Positions 1 to 19,930 of a DNA stretch of 45,697 bases are shown piece by piece. Numbering within the stretch: the stretch's first letter is position 1; every line of letters starts with the position of its first letter. The DNA lies in contig PS015038.1 of the NCBI GenBank assembly GCA_048213135.1, forward strand, positions 14,831 to 60,527. The letters run 5' to 3'. The notes under the pieces were generated by a model that was not told the DNA's origin, did not search any database, and saw nothing but the letters and a program-made list of their open reading frames with translations. Source of the DNA: Reclinomonas americana ATCC 50394. Taxonomy: Eukaryota; Jakobida; Jakobea; Jakobida. The translations under genes were made by a program, and so were the position numbers.

Positions 1-4959
<4,959 letters not shown>

Positions 4960-4978
4960 TGATTGATTGCGGTTTCTC

Positions 4979-5480
4979 TCTCTGGCACTGAGTGTTGTCT
5001 TGCTTGTCTGTGGTTGAGAGAGTAATCTGGCTTGCCTTTTGTGTGAAAGATATCGCGTGGATCATTGACGTCGAATCTTCAGCTGATCGTGAACTTCACC
5101 ACAAGTCCCTTGTTGACAGTGACCTTAGCTGCAAACACACTAGTGCACTTCTCCAACAGTCATCTTCCCTTGCAGCGGGCAAAGCTAATTGCAATCACGA
5201 TCAAGCACGTCTTGGCCAGCCTGAAAAGGATTAATATTCGTGACTTGGTTTCCTCGTCTGTCTCTGGCACTGAGTATTGTCTTGCTTGTCTGTGGTTAAG
5301 AGAGCATCCGGCTTGCCTTTTATGTGAGAGAATGGCGTGGATCGTTGACGTCGCAGCTGAACTCACCACAAGTCCCTTGTTGACAGTGACCTTTGCACAC
5401 CAACACCCAGAACACACGGTTTGCTCTTCTCCACCAGTCACCTTCCCTTTCAGGAGGCAAAGCCATGTTGGTCCCATCAA
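4979..5480 (-). repeat. Tandem 5'-truncated copies of a retroelement 3' end
   Basis: Two copies of a roughly 280-bp unit lie head to tail (about 4979-5190 and 5261-5466), sharing tctctggcactgag, tcttgcttgtctgtgg and ccacaagtcccttgttgacag. Read on the minus strand each begins with sequence like the last codons of the retroelement ORF at 25156 (CTGAAAGGGAAGGTGACTG here, CTGAAAGGAAAGATGACTG there) and continues into the same 3' flank (GTGTGCAAAGGTCA). They look like 5'-truncated 3' ends of the same non-LTR element family. The rest of the spacer up to 5818 holds nothing I can assign. Confidence 0.6.
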
Positions 5481-5818
5481 GACATGCACAGTCAGGAAAC
5501 CTTGACCACCAGCACTCCCACCAACCTCGGTCTCTGATGAGATTAAGCAAGTCCAGGTTGTGCCAGACAGCGCGAAGGTGAGCGTGTACGCATTCTGCTC
5601 GCCTTACGCCCTGCGGCAACGCTTAGGGCAAGGAAGAGGAGAAGAAGGAGAAGGAAGAGAAGGAGAAACTCCTTCGACCCATCTATCAGCCCCTTGCACT
5701 GTTGCCGCTGTCGTGCATCGCAAATTCAGGATCACCAAGCTCACGAACCCTGTTTGCACAACGCACCTCAACCTTCGCAACCCCGCCCCGTCATCAGTTA
5801 TCTCTCTACCGCAGTCCA

Positions 5819-9665
<3,847 letters not shown>

Positions 9666-10604
9666 TCACAAAGAGAGAACAGAGAGAGTTTGTGTTGATT
9701 GATTGAGTGGGCAAGTCGACTTCATTGCAAGGGTTTCTCAAGAGAAGAGAGAGTGTTTAGGAAGATGAGGACTGTGCCTTCACTTCTTGTTGTGAGCTTC
9801 TCATGGCTCTCACAGAAGAGAGACTGTTGAGTGATAAGCTTGCATCGTCCTTCACTTGTCGTTGTTTGACACCACTTGTTGTGCCTCTCAGAGAAGAGAG
9901 GGTGTTTTGGAAGATGAGCATCGTGTCTCTACTTCTCGTTGTGTGCTTCCCATGTCTCTCAGAGAACTGCGACTCTTGACTGATGAGCTTGACTTGCAGC
10001 ACTTGTCATTGTTTGGCAGCACTTGTTGTGCCTCTCGGAGGAGAGACAGAGAGATTGTTGATTAAGTGAGCGAGGAAGCCATGAGCACCGTGTCTCTACT
10101 TCTCGTTGTGTGCTTCACACAGTTCTCAGAGGAGAGTGACATGACTGATAAGCTTGCAGCACACGTCCTTCACTTGTCGTTGCTGATACCTCTGACTGTT
10201 AATTGAGTGGCCCTTGCGCTCCCGTGGCGCATTCCAGACGCGGACGCTTCCGAGCGTAGCCTCGTGATTGGGGAAGACGGCAGTCTCTCGTAGAGGATCG
10301 ACACTCAGTACTGACTGGCAACGATGCAGTCAAGTGGCATGGAGACCGAAAGCGCGATCTCCACACTGCGTCAGTGCATGTGATGGGAAATCGGCAGGGT
10401 TCACGGAGAAAGGGAAGATATCAGTGAACGTCGATTCGATGTATTTTTCGAACAGGATCAACGGCGTGCATACACGTAATCCCTTTCATCATTTTCCCCT
10501 GCTGACAGAGGATAGGCGTGAGTGAGCGAAAGGTGTGCAGGAGTTGAGGCGTGCGTGACTGGGAGACCAACCTTGCAACATTATTGGTTGAAAATTGATC
10601 GGCG
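9666..10604. repeat. Intergenic spacer with about three degenerate repeat units
   Basis: Between 9745 and 10195 a unit of about 150-190 bp recurs about three times; landmarks are cgtgtctctacttctcgttg (9929 and 10090), cacttgttgtgcctctc (9873 and 10020) and gataagcttgca (9833 and 10148). No ORF has coding character. 10200-10604 shows nothing I can assign; no tRNA-like sequence was seen by eye. Confidence 0.55.
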
Positions 10605-11779
10605 TCAATGCCGCCGCATATTGAGCCCCGTCGGCGAGATAGCATTGAGCTTCACAATGAGTTCGGTTTCCGCCTCCTCCAGCGTCAGCGAGTACGGGTG
10701 GGGGTTGTTGTGGATGAAGATGATGCTGTGTGATAGGCAATGAGCAACAGCACGAGCATCTTGTTCAGCAGCAACATTTTCTGACGTATACGTACCCCGA
10801 CTCGCGCATCTTTGCGCCGCCGACCTTGGCCATGTAAGCATGCAGCAGGTACACCCTTTCCTTTTCGCCGCGAGCCGCGTCATGCGCGCAACGGCAATGT
10901 TGCCTGAAGCGAGCACGGCACTCTTGTTCAGTCTTGCCCACGTACACTTGGTGCTGGTGCTCGATCTCGACATCCGGCACTAAGAAGCAGTACATCACGC
11001 CGCTCGACGATGTCGTCGGCATCTCCCATTGAGTGATCTTGGCGTTGCAGCAAGCCTTGTGGCATAGCTGGATCTGCTCTCGAAACCGCGACGACAGCAT
11101 GAGCTCCTCGATGCGCTCCTTCGTCAGGCACTCCGGATCCGCCCGACCTCCAGGTTCACAGTCGGCGAGGGACCGCACATGAATCTCGGTGGGCGTCGGG
11201 CAGGCGTCGCTCGATTCCGACGCCTCCAAATTTCCGAACACCACCTTCTCAACGCACGTCAAGTGGCCGAGTTCCACGGGCACGACATGCTGTCCAGGCG
11301 TCTCCATGAGGAGCGCGTCGCGCCGCTCGATCTGCTGCAGCCGCAGCTGCCGGCGCTGTCGTAGCTGCAGTGGAGTCTCGTGTTGTGCCGGCAACTGTTG
11401 ATGCTCCTGGGGCTGCTCCGGTGCCGCCTGCCGACGAGCTCGGTCGCTGTGAGGCTCAGGACACGTTGGCTTCTTGTGTCCGTAATGGCCACAGTTACCA
11501 CACGCATTCTTGAGCCTACAATACAGCGTGACGTCGTCTCCGATGCTGGCATCATCGCAAAGCTCGTGACCCCGGTTGGAACTGAAAAGCCGGAGGCGCT
11601 CGATGGGGATCCGTTCTTTTCGTTTGGTGTACTCGAGCTCGTCGACGACCGCTCTTTTGATGGAGCAGATTGTCGTGTTGTCCTTCTTGTACTCCACACG
11701 CAGAATGACCTTCTCACCGCGCTTAACAACCACAGTGAACACCTGATGCAAAATAGGTGATCATGAGATCGAGCGAGAC

Positions 11780-11827
<48 letters not shown>

Positions 11828-12384
11828 GAGGGGAGGAGANNNNNNNNNNNNNNNNNNNNNNNNNNNNNNNNNNNNNNNNNNNNNNNNNNNNNNNNNNNNN
11901 NNNNNNNNNNNNNNNNNNNNNNNNNNNNNNNNNNNNNNNNNNNNNNNNNNNNNNNNNNNNNNNNNNNNNNNNNNNNNNNNNNNNNNNNNNNNNNNNNNNN
12001 NNNNNNNNNNNNNNNNNNNNNNNNNNNNNNNNNNNNNNNNNNNNNNNNNNNNNNNNNNNNNNNNNNNNNNNNNNNNNNNNNNNNNNNNNNNNNNNNNNNN
12101 NNNNNNNNNNNNNNNNNNNNNNNNNNNNNNNNNNNNNNNNNNNNNNNNNNNNNNNNNNNNNNNNNNNNNNNNNNNNNNNNNNNNNNNNNNNNNNNNNNNN
12201 NNNNNNNNNNNNNNNNNNNNNNNNNNNNNNNNNNNNNNNNNNNNNNNNNNNNNNNNNNNNNNNNNNNNNNNNNNNNNNNNNNNNNNNNNNNNNNNNNNNN
12301 NNNNNNNNNNNNNNNNNNNNNNNNNNNNNNNNNNNNNNNNNNNNNNNNNNNNNNNNNNNNNNNNNNNNNNNNNNNNNNNNNNNN

Positions 12385-12421
<37 letters not shown>

Positions 12422-12500
12422 CAGAGAGAGAGAGGAGGGGGGAAGGGAGAGAGAAGAGAGACGACCACAGCGCGCGTGATGAAGCAACAGACATGATCAT
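10605..12500 (-). CDS. Ubiquitin-like / zinc-knuckle / GIY-YIG nuclease protein
   Basis: Exons 10796-11742 and 10605-10725 are well supported; a 12-nt first exon at 12489-12500 (MIMS) fits phase 0 but is tentative. About 359 residues. N-terminal ~80 residues resemble a beta-grasp ubiquitin-like fold (VVVKRGEKVILRVEY; RLRLFS...HELCDDASIGDD). A CCHC knuckle follows (CGNCGHYGHKKPTC, about residues 85-98), then a Gln/Arg-rich linker. The last ~110 residues match a GIY-YIG nuclease: VMY for GIY, YVG for YIG 17 residues on, an Arg in RARFRQH, a Glu in EAETELIVKL and Asn in GLN near the C-terminus. The Glu and Asn are added by the second exon, whose GTACGT donor joins in frame. GIY-YIG enzymes cut DNA in repair, homing or restriction. 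I know no named protein with this domain order. It sits next to a Crinkler/RHS-like NTPase gene. Confidence 0.7.
11743..12488 (-). repeat. (GA)n-rich intron or upstream region with 545-N gap
   Basis: Between the VFTVVV exon (acceptor TTTTGCATCAG at 11743) and the tentative first exon. N run 11840-12384 is flanked on both sides by (GA)n. A first exon could lie in the gap instead of at 12489-12500. Confidence 0.6.
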
Positions 12501-12556
12501 GACAAAGAACGAAATGACGGCAGCAAGAAAGTGGGTCGAGTGTGAGCGTGTGAGAA

Positions 12557-12598
<42 letters not shown>

Positions 12599-12702
12599 TG
12601 TGTGCAAGAGAGACAAGGAGGCGGCGGATGAGAATGGAGAAGGTGGAGACGATCTGCTCACCATGATTCTATTTTTTGTGTGAGTGAGCTTGACAACATT
12701 TG

Positions 12703-12926
12703 TCACTTTTGCGGGCAATCTCTCTGCTCACTGCTCCTGAAGCATGCTTGCTGATCTCTCGGTGGAGGAGTGTGGTGTCGCAAGTGGGAGTGCAGTCTCG
12801 CTGCTCCTCGGCAGATATCATGATACCCGTAGAGGCGACGTCGGGCGTACGCGTCGACGTTCTGCGCATGCAGCAGATTTCTTGTCATGCTCGCATACAG
12901 AGCGAATGGCGCCTCTCTCTGCATGC

Positions 12927-12960
<34 letters not shown>

Positions 12961-13269
12961 TGCAAGTCTGATGCATTCTGAGTTGCATTTCGGGACAGGT
13001 GATATCGGCATTCTCTTTCTCTCTGTCTGCAACACACTCTCGCAACGCGGCATCCGTGGGTGAGCCACGATGGGCGTCTCGACTTCTGCGCCCACCGCTG
13101 TCCCATGGCCGCACTTTACATAACACTTACCCGAGCGCTGAATGGCCCCGAAAGTGCATGTGAATGCCGCTGTCACCACAGACATCATGACAAGCAGTGA
13201 GTTGTCGGTGCGTGCGTGCATGTGTTCAGGCCCCCCATCAGTGCTTTCCTCACATTGCTCTCTTTGCAT
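12703..13269 (-). other. Possible exons of an unrecognised minus-strand gene
   Basis: An open stretch begins at an ATG at 13269 (MQREQCEESTDGG) and reaches a good donor GTAAGTG at 13126. An acceptor-like GGACAG follows, and the phase-compatible next frame reads VGAEVETPIVAHPRMPR. A further open frame lies at 12703-12870. Composition is not simple-repeat, unlike its surroundings, but I recognise no domain and cannot fix exon borders. Confidence 0.2.
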
Positions 13270-13329
13270 GCTGGCAGCCGGAGCAAGCACTCGATGATGA
13301 GTTGCCAGAGGCGAAGGTGCGTGTGCAAG

Positions 13330-13728
13330 AGTGGGAGTGAGAGAGGGAGGGGGAAGGGGGAAGAAAGGAGAGAGAAGAGAGACAGAGATTGGGAGAGGGA
13401 GGGGTAAGAGAGAGAGATGGAGAAGAGAGGCCGTAAGGCACGAGCGAAGAGAGAGGGGAAAGAAGAGAGTGACGGAGAGACGGAGAAGAGAGGCCGTGAG
13501 GCACGAGCGAAGAGAGAGGGGAAAGAAGAGAGTGACGGAGAGACAGGAGCGAAGAGAGTGAGAGAGAAGGGAGGCCGAGAGACAGAGACAGACGAAAGAT
13601 CGAGTGAGAGATGAAGAAGTGAGGCCGAGAGGCACGAGCGAAGAGAGAGGTAGAGAGACAGGAGCGTAGAGACAGAGAGAGAGAGAGAGAGAGAGGGTGA
13701 GACGGAGAAGAGAGGACGTGAGGCACGA

Positions 13729-13793
<65 letters not shown>

Positions 13794-13920
13794 AAGGGAG
13801 AGAGAGTCAGGACTGAAGAGAGAAAATGAAAGTAAGCGAGAGAGGGAGAGAGAGACAGAAAGAGTGAGAGAAGTGAGGCTGTGAGACAGAGCACAGAGAC
13901 GAAGAGAGAAGGAAGGAGGG
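13330..13920. repeat. Purine-rich repeats incl. 62-bp tandem unit
   Basis: The + strand is polypurine. A unit of about 62 bp (gagaagagaggccgtRaggcacgagcgaagagag core) is tandem at about 13420-13545, with relatives near 13620 and 13695. (GA)n lies at about 13737-13791. No coding sequence on either strand. Confidence 0.65.
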
Positions 13921-13936
13921 AACGCTGCAGCCACGC

Positions 13937-16900
13937 ATGAGCACTTCTATCTCTGCGGCAGAAACACGACAAGTGAGTCTGCCACTGCAGGTTTCTTCTC
14001 TGTATCCTTAATCCTCCTTCTCTCAACAGACTTTCGCTACCGGTCTGCGAGTGTCTTCGTCTGCTGCTCGCCGTGCACTCGCCGAGAGACGTCGCATGCA
14101 CGCTGGTGCGAGGAAGCGATCGGCATCATCCTCCCAGCTGGCATCGCCGTCGGCGCACAAGCGCTCACGATTGCCAAGTTACTCTTGCATGCCGTTGCTT
14201 GTGTGACCAGGAGTCCGAAAGTCAAGGCGGGTGTATGTGTACACAGAGGACGTGATCCGCGTGGCCATCTCACGGATGGAGCAGCAGGGAGGCCCCGTCG
14301 CGCAGCACCGTGTTGTTAACCGCATACCGAAGCTGGTGAGCGCACCAGGACTCTTCACCACGTGCCTTTTACCGTGCACTCACACATCGCACGCAGTTCA
14401 CATTCTGCCACTTGCAACTGCTGCACCGACACATCCCCGACGACGTGCTATGGATGCTCGAGGCACACGTGGCGGGTCAGGCCGAGCAGAATCGAAACCT
14501 GCACCCGTTCATTGCCGTCGGCGGTGGACCCGGCACTGGGAAGTCGCGCCTGCTGGATTCGTTTGCAACGCTGCTGGCAGAGAAGATTCCAGAAGTCGTC
14601 GAGTCGCCAGAGCAGCCGCTGCAGCGCCTGCGCCGGGCGCTTGTTGGTGGCCGCGTGACGGTTTGACGCGGGAGCGCACAAATTAACTGCCACACCAATG
14701 CTCATCCATGCGAGACCGCAGGTACCGGTGACCTTCAACAGCGGTGACGAGCTGATGCCGGAGGAGGTGCAGGCTGGTGAACCGTGGATTGGATTGAGGA
14801 TTCTGCATGCCTGGTTCGGGTCGGTGGCATTTGCAGAGTGGGTCCACGCCTATCGGCGGCAGTGTCTCGCCGACAGTGGCGCCCCGTGCGACGTTGGCGT
14901 TGCCGATGCCATTGTGGCGATCACCGACGACGTGCGGAGGAACTCCCCTGAAGGTGTGTGTGCCATTCATTGTGCCTGAACATGTGTAGCAGGTGTGCTC
15001 ATTGTTTTCGCAGTTGACGGCGACCTCGCGGTCATCATTCTCGTCGACGAGTGCCTGCGAGTGATCGAGCAGGGAGGTTCGTTTACTTCTGCTCGATTGT
15101 GTGATACGTGCCACCGACATGGTGCTTCTGATAGTGAGCCTGAGCGCGATGATGCGGCGGCTTGGTGGGCCGCTGTGCGTGCCGGCTGGGGGAGACACCA
15201 GGAATCTGGTGCTGGTGGTGTGCTCCGCGTTGGTGCTGTCGGAGTTGCAGGCCGTATTCCGCACCTCGGGACACCCCTTGGTCCCCGTGCCGCTCCCACT
15301 GTTGCTGGACCAGCACGTGGAGGAGCTTGTTGACACGGCGGTCTGCGTCGCACATCCGGACTGGGCCGACAGGTGGAGGACCTTTGGTGCGCTGCGGCAT
15401 GTGATGACGCAGATTTGTGGAGTTCCTCGTGGTGTCGAGTGTCTGGTTGCGGCGCTGGCCAGAGGCAGATGGAGGGGCGGTGGTGAGGAGGGAGGGGAAG
15501 GGGAGGGAGGGGGAGGAAGGGAGGAGAAGGGGAAGGGTGGGAGGAGAGGGGGAGGGAAGGAGGAGAAAAGGAGGGAAGGAGGAGAGGGGGAAGGAAGAAG
15601 AGAGGAGAAGAAGAAGGAGGAGAGTCAACGAAGAGGGGGAAGAGGAGAGGTTAAAGGAAGGGGGAGAAGGGGAAGGGGGAGAGTCGACAATGAGGGGAAT
15701 AGGAGAGGTTAATGGAAGGAGGAGAAGGGGTGGGTGAGAATCAACAAAGAGAGAGGTGAAGGGAAGGAGGAGAAGGGGAAGGGTGAGAGCCGACAAGGAG
15801 GAGGATGAAGAGAGGAGAAGAGGGAGGGTGAGAGTTAACAAAGTTTAGAAAGAAGTGAGGTGAAGGTTAGGGGAGAAGGGTGAGGGTGGAATCAACAAGG
15901 AGGAGGAAGAAGGAAGAGGCGATGGAAGGGGAGAAGGGGGAGGGTGCGATTCTCCATTTGTGTGGCTCTGTTGATTTCTACGCTTGTCGAAGGGAGAGAG
16001 AGAAGAAGTGTTGTGCATTACGCTTCTGTTCCGGCGAAGAGAGAGCAGAAGTATACACTGAGAACGGAGATAGAGACGGAGAGGTCTCTGTTGAGACAAA
16101 GACACACTGCAAGACGCTGCAGTGTGAGTGCGTAAAGATAAAGAGACAGAAGAGAGAACAGAAGAATGCACTGAGGTCGCAGAGAGAAAGAAAGAGAGAC
16201 GTGACACACAGCAGAGTGATGCAGAGTCAAAGACAGACTGCGACGAGAGGGAGAGCTCAGCTGTTAGGCGATATCTTTAGTGCCCTGTCACTCTGCACGC
16301 TGCTCTTGCGTCTTCGAGCGCGAATCAAGCCGTCAAGTGATCTCTCATCTCCTATCCTTTCCCATCCTTGCATGTGCGGCGGATGTGCAACATATTCCAA
16401 GATCAATTGTTGTGCTCACATGCGCCCTGCGATGCAGAGCCGGCGGACGACGTGACCGAGCTGGCGGAAATCGTGAGGCGGGGTATGCAGATAAACAACT
16501 ACAGCCAAGTGAGCCTCGCACACGTCCGTCTTCTCGAGCTGTCGACACGCCCGCTCCACAGCCTCGATGCCAAGGTGATGCTCGATGCGGGTGAGTGGAT
16601 CAAGTTCAGTACGGCTGCCTCGCTTGGCAGGGTGGCACATCGGGAGGTGTCTGTGGTATGTGTTGCTGGTCTGCACGTTCGTTGTCAGGCAAGCTTCCTG
16701 ACGAGCTCGTGACAGTTTGGGCAGAATATGTACTATCCCGTGTACCCGCCGCTGCTCTTTGATGTCCAGGGCGGGAAGAGGGCGCTGATGCAGCTGTCTG
16801 ACTGCTCCGAGGATGCTTTCAAAAGCGCATGCTGTGAAGCACTGGCCATCAAATTCTCACATCTCGACTCGAGCGACGTGTTCCTCCGAGACGTGCTGTC

Positions 16901-17302
16901 CGGGGCCAGGTTTTCGTCGTCGGTCAACTCCAGCTGCTTTGACGTCGCGGTCATGTTGCCGGAGGATGCTGCGGTGGACGTGAAACTGTGTAGTCAGGGA
17001 CTCTTTGTGCGTGGCGTCGTGTTTCAGGAGTGTTCGACACAGCTGGCTCATCACTTCCTCCCCCTCTTGTAGGAAGTGCCTTGCGAGATAAAACACGGTC
17101 GTGTTCTGCGCACTCGAGCCAAGGATTGTGCCGCCGATGCCTTTGTTGTCACTCCGATTGTTGCGTGACAAAAGAGAGGGGGTGGGGAGAGAAAGAGAGA
17201 GAGAATAATTGGAGGTGTAGTGCCAATGCTCGTGCCGCCGATACTTTTGTTGTCAACCCGATTGCTGCTGCACCTATCGCGATCACCCCTCAGAGAGAAA
17301 CA

Positions 17303-17369
<67 letters not shown>

Positions 17370-18985
17370 GGTGCCACAATTGCTGCTTGACCTGTCACTC
17401 CTCAGAGACTGAGACCGAGAGAGAAAGAGAGAGGATATGTGGAGGCTACGAGCCCAGGCTCGAGTCGCCGATGCCTCTAGTGTCACCGATTGTTGCATGG
17501 CCTCTCGCTTCTCAGAGATAGAGAGAGAGAGAACGAGTGGAGGTCGGTGCTCTTTCAGTCAGCCCGATTGTTGCGTGACCTGTCTATCCCTAGAGACAGA
17601 GAGAGAAAATGAGTGGGGGGTTTGAGTCAGGGCCTGTGTTGCCGATACCTTTGTTGTCACTCTGATTGTTGCGAATCCCGTCACTCCTCAGAGAGAGAGA
17701 GAGAGGATGAGTGGAATTGTCAAGCCAAGGCCGATGCCTTCAGTGTTGTGCAGCCTGAAACTTTCTCAGTGGTGGAGAGAGAACGTGTGGAGGCCGATGT
17801 TGTTATTGTCACTCTGATTGTTGCGAATCTCGACACTCTTCAGAGGTACAGAGAGAATGAGTGGAGGCAAAGCCGAAGCCTTCATTGGCGTGACCGCTTT
17901 CACTCAGAGACACACGCACACATAGAGAGCGAGAGAGAGAGAGACAGGGAGAATAGTGGTGGTTGAGAGTCTGTTGTCTCTGAATTCTCCGCATGTATCT
18001 CATCTCTCATTTTCAGTGTGTTAGTGTGCGTGCATTTATTGTACCCCAGCACCACTACGGGTAGTGAATATAGTAACTACCTTGCACGAATGAGCATTCA
18101 CCAGTGGTCGCCAACAATTCTCGTGCTTTCCTCATATGCGTGTATGAATGTAGGGATATGTTGCCTTCCAGTTCAAGCGGGTATGGTCACGGGCGTTGAG
18201 CGAGGACGGCTTTCTTGAAGAGTACGCCAAAGCGTTCCTCGTGCGTAAGCAGTCGACGCATACCACCGTGTCACCGCATCAACCCTAAACATCTACTTGT
18301 ATTCATGCGCGCAGCCATTCTTTGTCATTGCCGGCACCGAGTCTCGCTTGCCTCCGCTTCTGTACCCCAGGTCCGCGAGAAAGCTCGTGGCGCAGCTGGG
18401 ACGCATTGTGTGTCGCGAGCGCAGACTGAAAAAGATGAGTGACGATGAACGCAAGTTGGTGGTGCAAGTGGCCAGGGCGTGCACAGTTGAGTGGCGGCCG
18501 GTGGTCGTCTTTCTTTCCTCGCATCGAGTGATTGCGCTCACGTTCTTTTGAGAAACAGAATTTCTGGTTTGGGCTGATTGCGGTGTCGCCACACGCGGAG
18601 CTGGTGCGGCATTTGCCGGGGAATGCGTTTCTGGTGGATTCGGAGAACTTGAGCCTCTTCTTCGGGTTTATTATTGGGCCGGTGCTGGAGCGCGTGTTTG
18701 TTGGTGCGTGTGGAGAGGATGGGGAAGATAGGGAGAAGGAGACAGAGGGTTGCTTATAATGGCTTTCATGCAGGTATCAACGTCAACACCATGACAGAGG
18801 AACAGTTGCGGGAGCGCCTGCCGGTGGATCTCGTTCAACTGGAGCTGGAGGGACGCGACAGACTCGTGCGTCGGATTATGAGGAAGCGAGAGCAGCGGCA
18901 TTTTGTGTCATTGGTTGATTTCTGTGAGCGGGTGGTGGAGAGGTACAGGCTGGGCGAGGAGGTTTTGCAGTTTGTGCGGTGGTGA
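13937..18985 (+). CDS. Crinkler/RHS-like P-loop NTPase protein
   Basis: Thirteen exons: 13937-13972, 14030-14177, 14211-14335, 14397-14642, 14722-14953, 15014-15076, 15135-15482, 16438-16655, 16725-17006, 18172-18240, 18315-18527, 18559-18703, 18774-18985; about 778 residues, all phases consistent. Walker A GGGPGTGKS is near residue 150; VPVTFNSGDE and LRILHAWFG follow; Walker B is LAVIILVDE near 275. This order (P-loop, a conserved VTFNS-type strand, Walker B) is what I know from the Crinkler/RHS NTPases scattered through oomycetes, kinetoplastids and other eukaryotes, proposed to derive from transposon-linked effectors, often with a C-terminal nuclease. The C-terminal 450 residues are unassigned; FDVAVMLPEDAAVDVKL could be a restriction-fold core but key residues are not certain. 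A basic Ser/Arg-rich segment follows the N-terminus. Alternative: the gene ends in a short exon 17074-17166 after acceptor CTCTTGTAG, making 18172-18985 a separate gene. Confidence 0.6.
15483..16437 (+). repeat. Polypurine intron of the NTPase gene
   Basis: 15480-15950 is almost pure G/A on the sense strand (gaggaggggaagg-type units of variable length); 15950-16330 is less biased but has no frame with coding character. The donor GTGAGG and acceptor GATGCAG give matching phase 1. Confidence 0.65.
17100..17935 (+). repeat. Degenerate minisatellite, about eight units
   Basis: Units spaced about 80-130 bp apart share gccgatgcctttgttgtcac, cgattgttgcgtgacc and cactcctcagagagagaga. They start near 17134, 17237, 17371, 17468, 17551, 17640, 17731 and 17791. 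(GA)n fills the unit spacers, longest at about 17303-17366. The array lies in the 17007-18171 intron of the NTPase gene, and its first unit overlaps the alternative terminal exon 17074-17166. Confidence 0.65.
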
Positions 18986-18991
18986 TGGGAG

Positions 18992-19804
18992 ATGGAGAGA
19001 GGGAGAAATTTAAAGAGACATGCTACAGCGACGGCATTGAACTTATCGCTCAGACGCTCGCGGGCGCACCATTGTTCATGTCTATCAATAATTATTCTTC
19101 GTTCCACACCACGAGAGCGACGTGTTGTCGTATTGTCGCTGCAGTATCTCAAAACTGCAATTGTGTACGTAGAGATCTACGTAGACGTCGAAGAACGGGA
19201 CGAAGTCCCAGCCAACCTCTTTCGATCCGTCACTTGCGTCACATGGTGAGTGATGGAATGCGCAGTTTCTGCTTGTCTCGATCTTCACTAGTGCACAGGC
19301 GTCAGCCGCAGGTTCCAAGTCGTACATGCGCGGAGCAAGCGCTGATCATCTGGAAATTGAGGACTGTTCTATCACCGGCCACGTGTCCAGCATCATCAGC
19401 ACTCTGGTCAGGTCTGTCGCCCAGTACACGCGTGTTGACTCGAACGTGAAGAAGATGTACATCGGTATGTATGCCCGTGGAGCATGACCAGACAAGTGCC
19501 ATCATGATGACGTCGACACTTTGGTTTCATCGATGCATTCTCCCATGTAGGAATTGCCAGTGGGTCGGACTATCATGCAGCACTGCGACGTCGCTGGGAC
19601 GATTACAAGCGAGAGGAAGGCATCAACCACATGGTCTGCATCTACACCAGCTCATCGCAAGACAACTGCCGCACTGTGGAGACTGAGCTCGAAGAGTACT
19701 TCCGCGAACACGATCTCAATGTTAACCGCACCGGTGGTGGCGGAGGTCCCAACTCCAAGGGCCCGGAATACTACGTCTATCTTGCCATGCGCCGTTGGGG
19801 GTGA
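18992..19804 (+). CDS. GIY-YIG-like domain protein
   Basis: Exons end at 19245; then 19292-19464 and 19551-19804. Phases 2 and 1 match across both introns (46 and 86 nt). The C-terminal half reads MYIGIASG, then RRRWDDYK, VETELEEYF and LNVNRTGGGGG, which fits a GIY-YIG-like fold: YIG motif, helix Arg, metal-binding Glu and late Asn. The first motif Tyr would lie near QYTRVD before the intron. The 5' exon is uncertain: the only in-frame Met is at 18992, 7 nt after the NTPase stop, and the first ~40 residues look unconvincing; an upstream exon may be missed. Its position right behind the NTPase gene, with another GIY-YIG gene on the other side, suggests a related function. Confidence 0.5.
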
Positions 19805-19930
19805 TAATCAGTGTGGTGAACGGCTTGTTTACGTTCTCGTTCCCCCATCTTTCACCAACTCGGTGCAGACCACACGTGCACTGCCATCGCACGCACACCA
19901 TCGCACGCACACCGCCAGCGCACCTGACCA

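Noticed and set aside
10200-10300. Possible tRNA in a GC-rich spacer stretch
   Set aside because: No T-loop GGTTCRA-type box or acceptor pairing could be found by eye.
17100-17935. CRISPR-like array
   Set aside because: Units are degenerate, spacers are (GA)n and not unique, and the setting is a eukaryotic intron.
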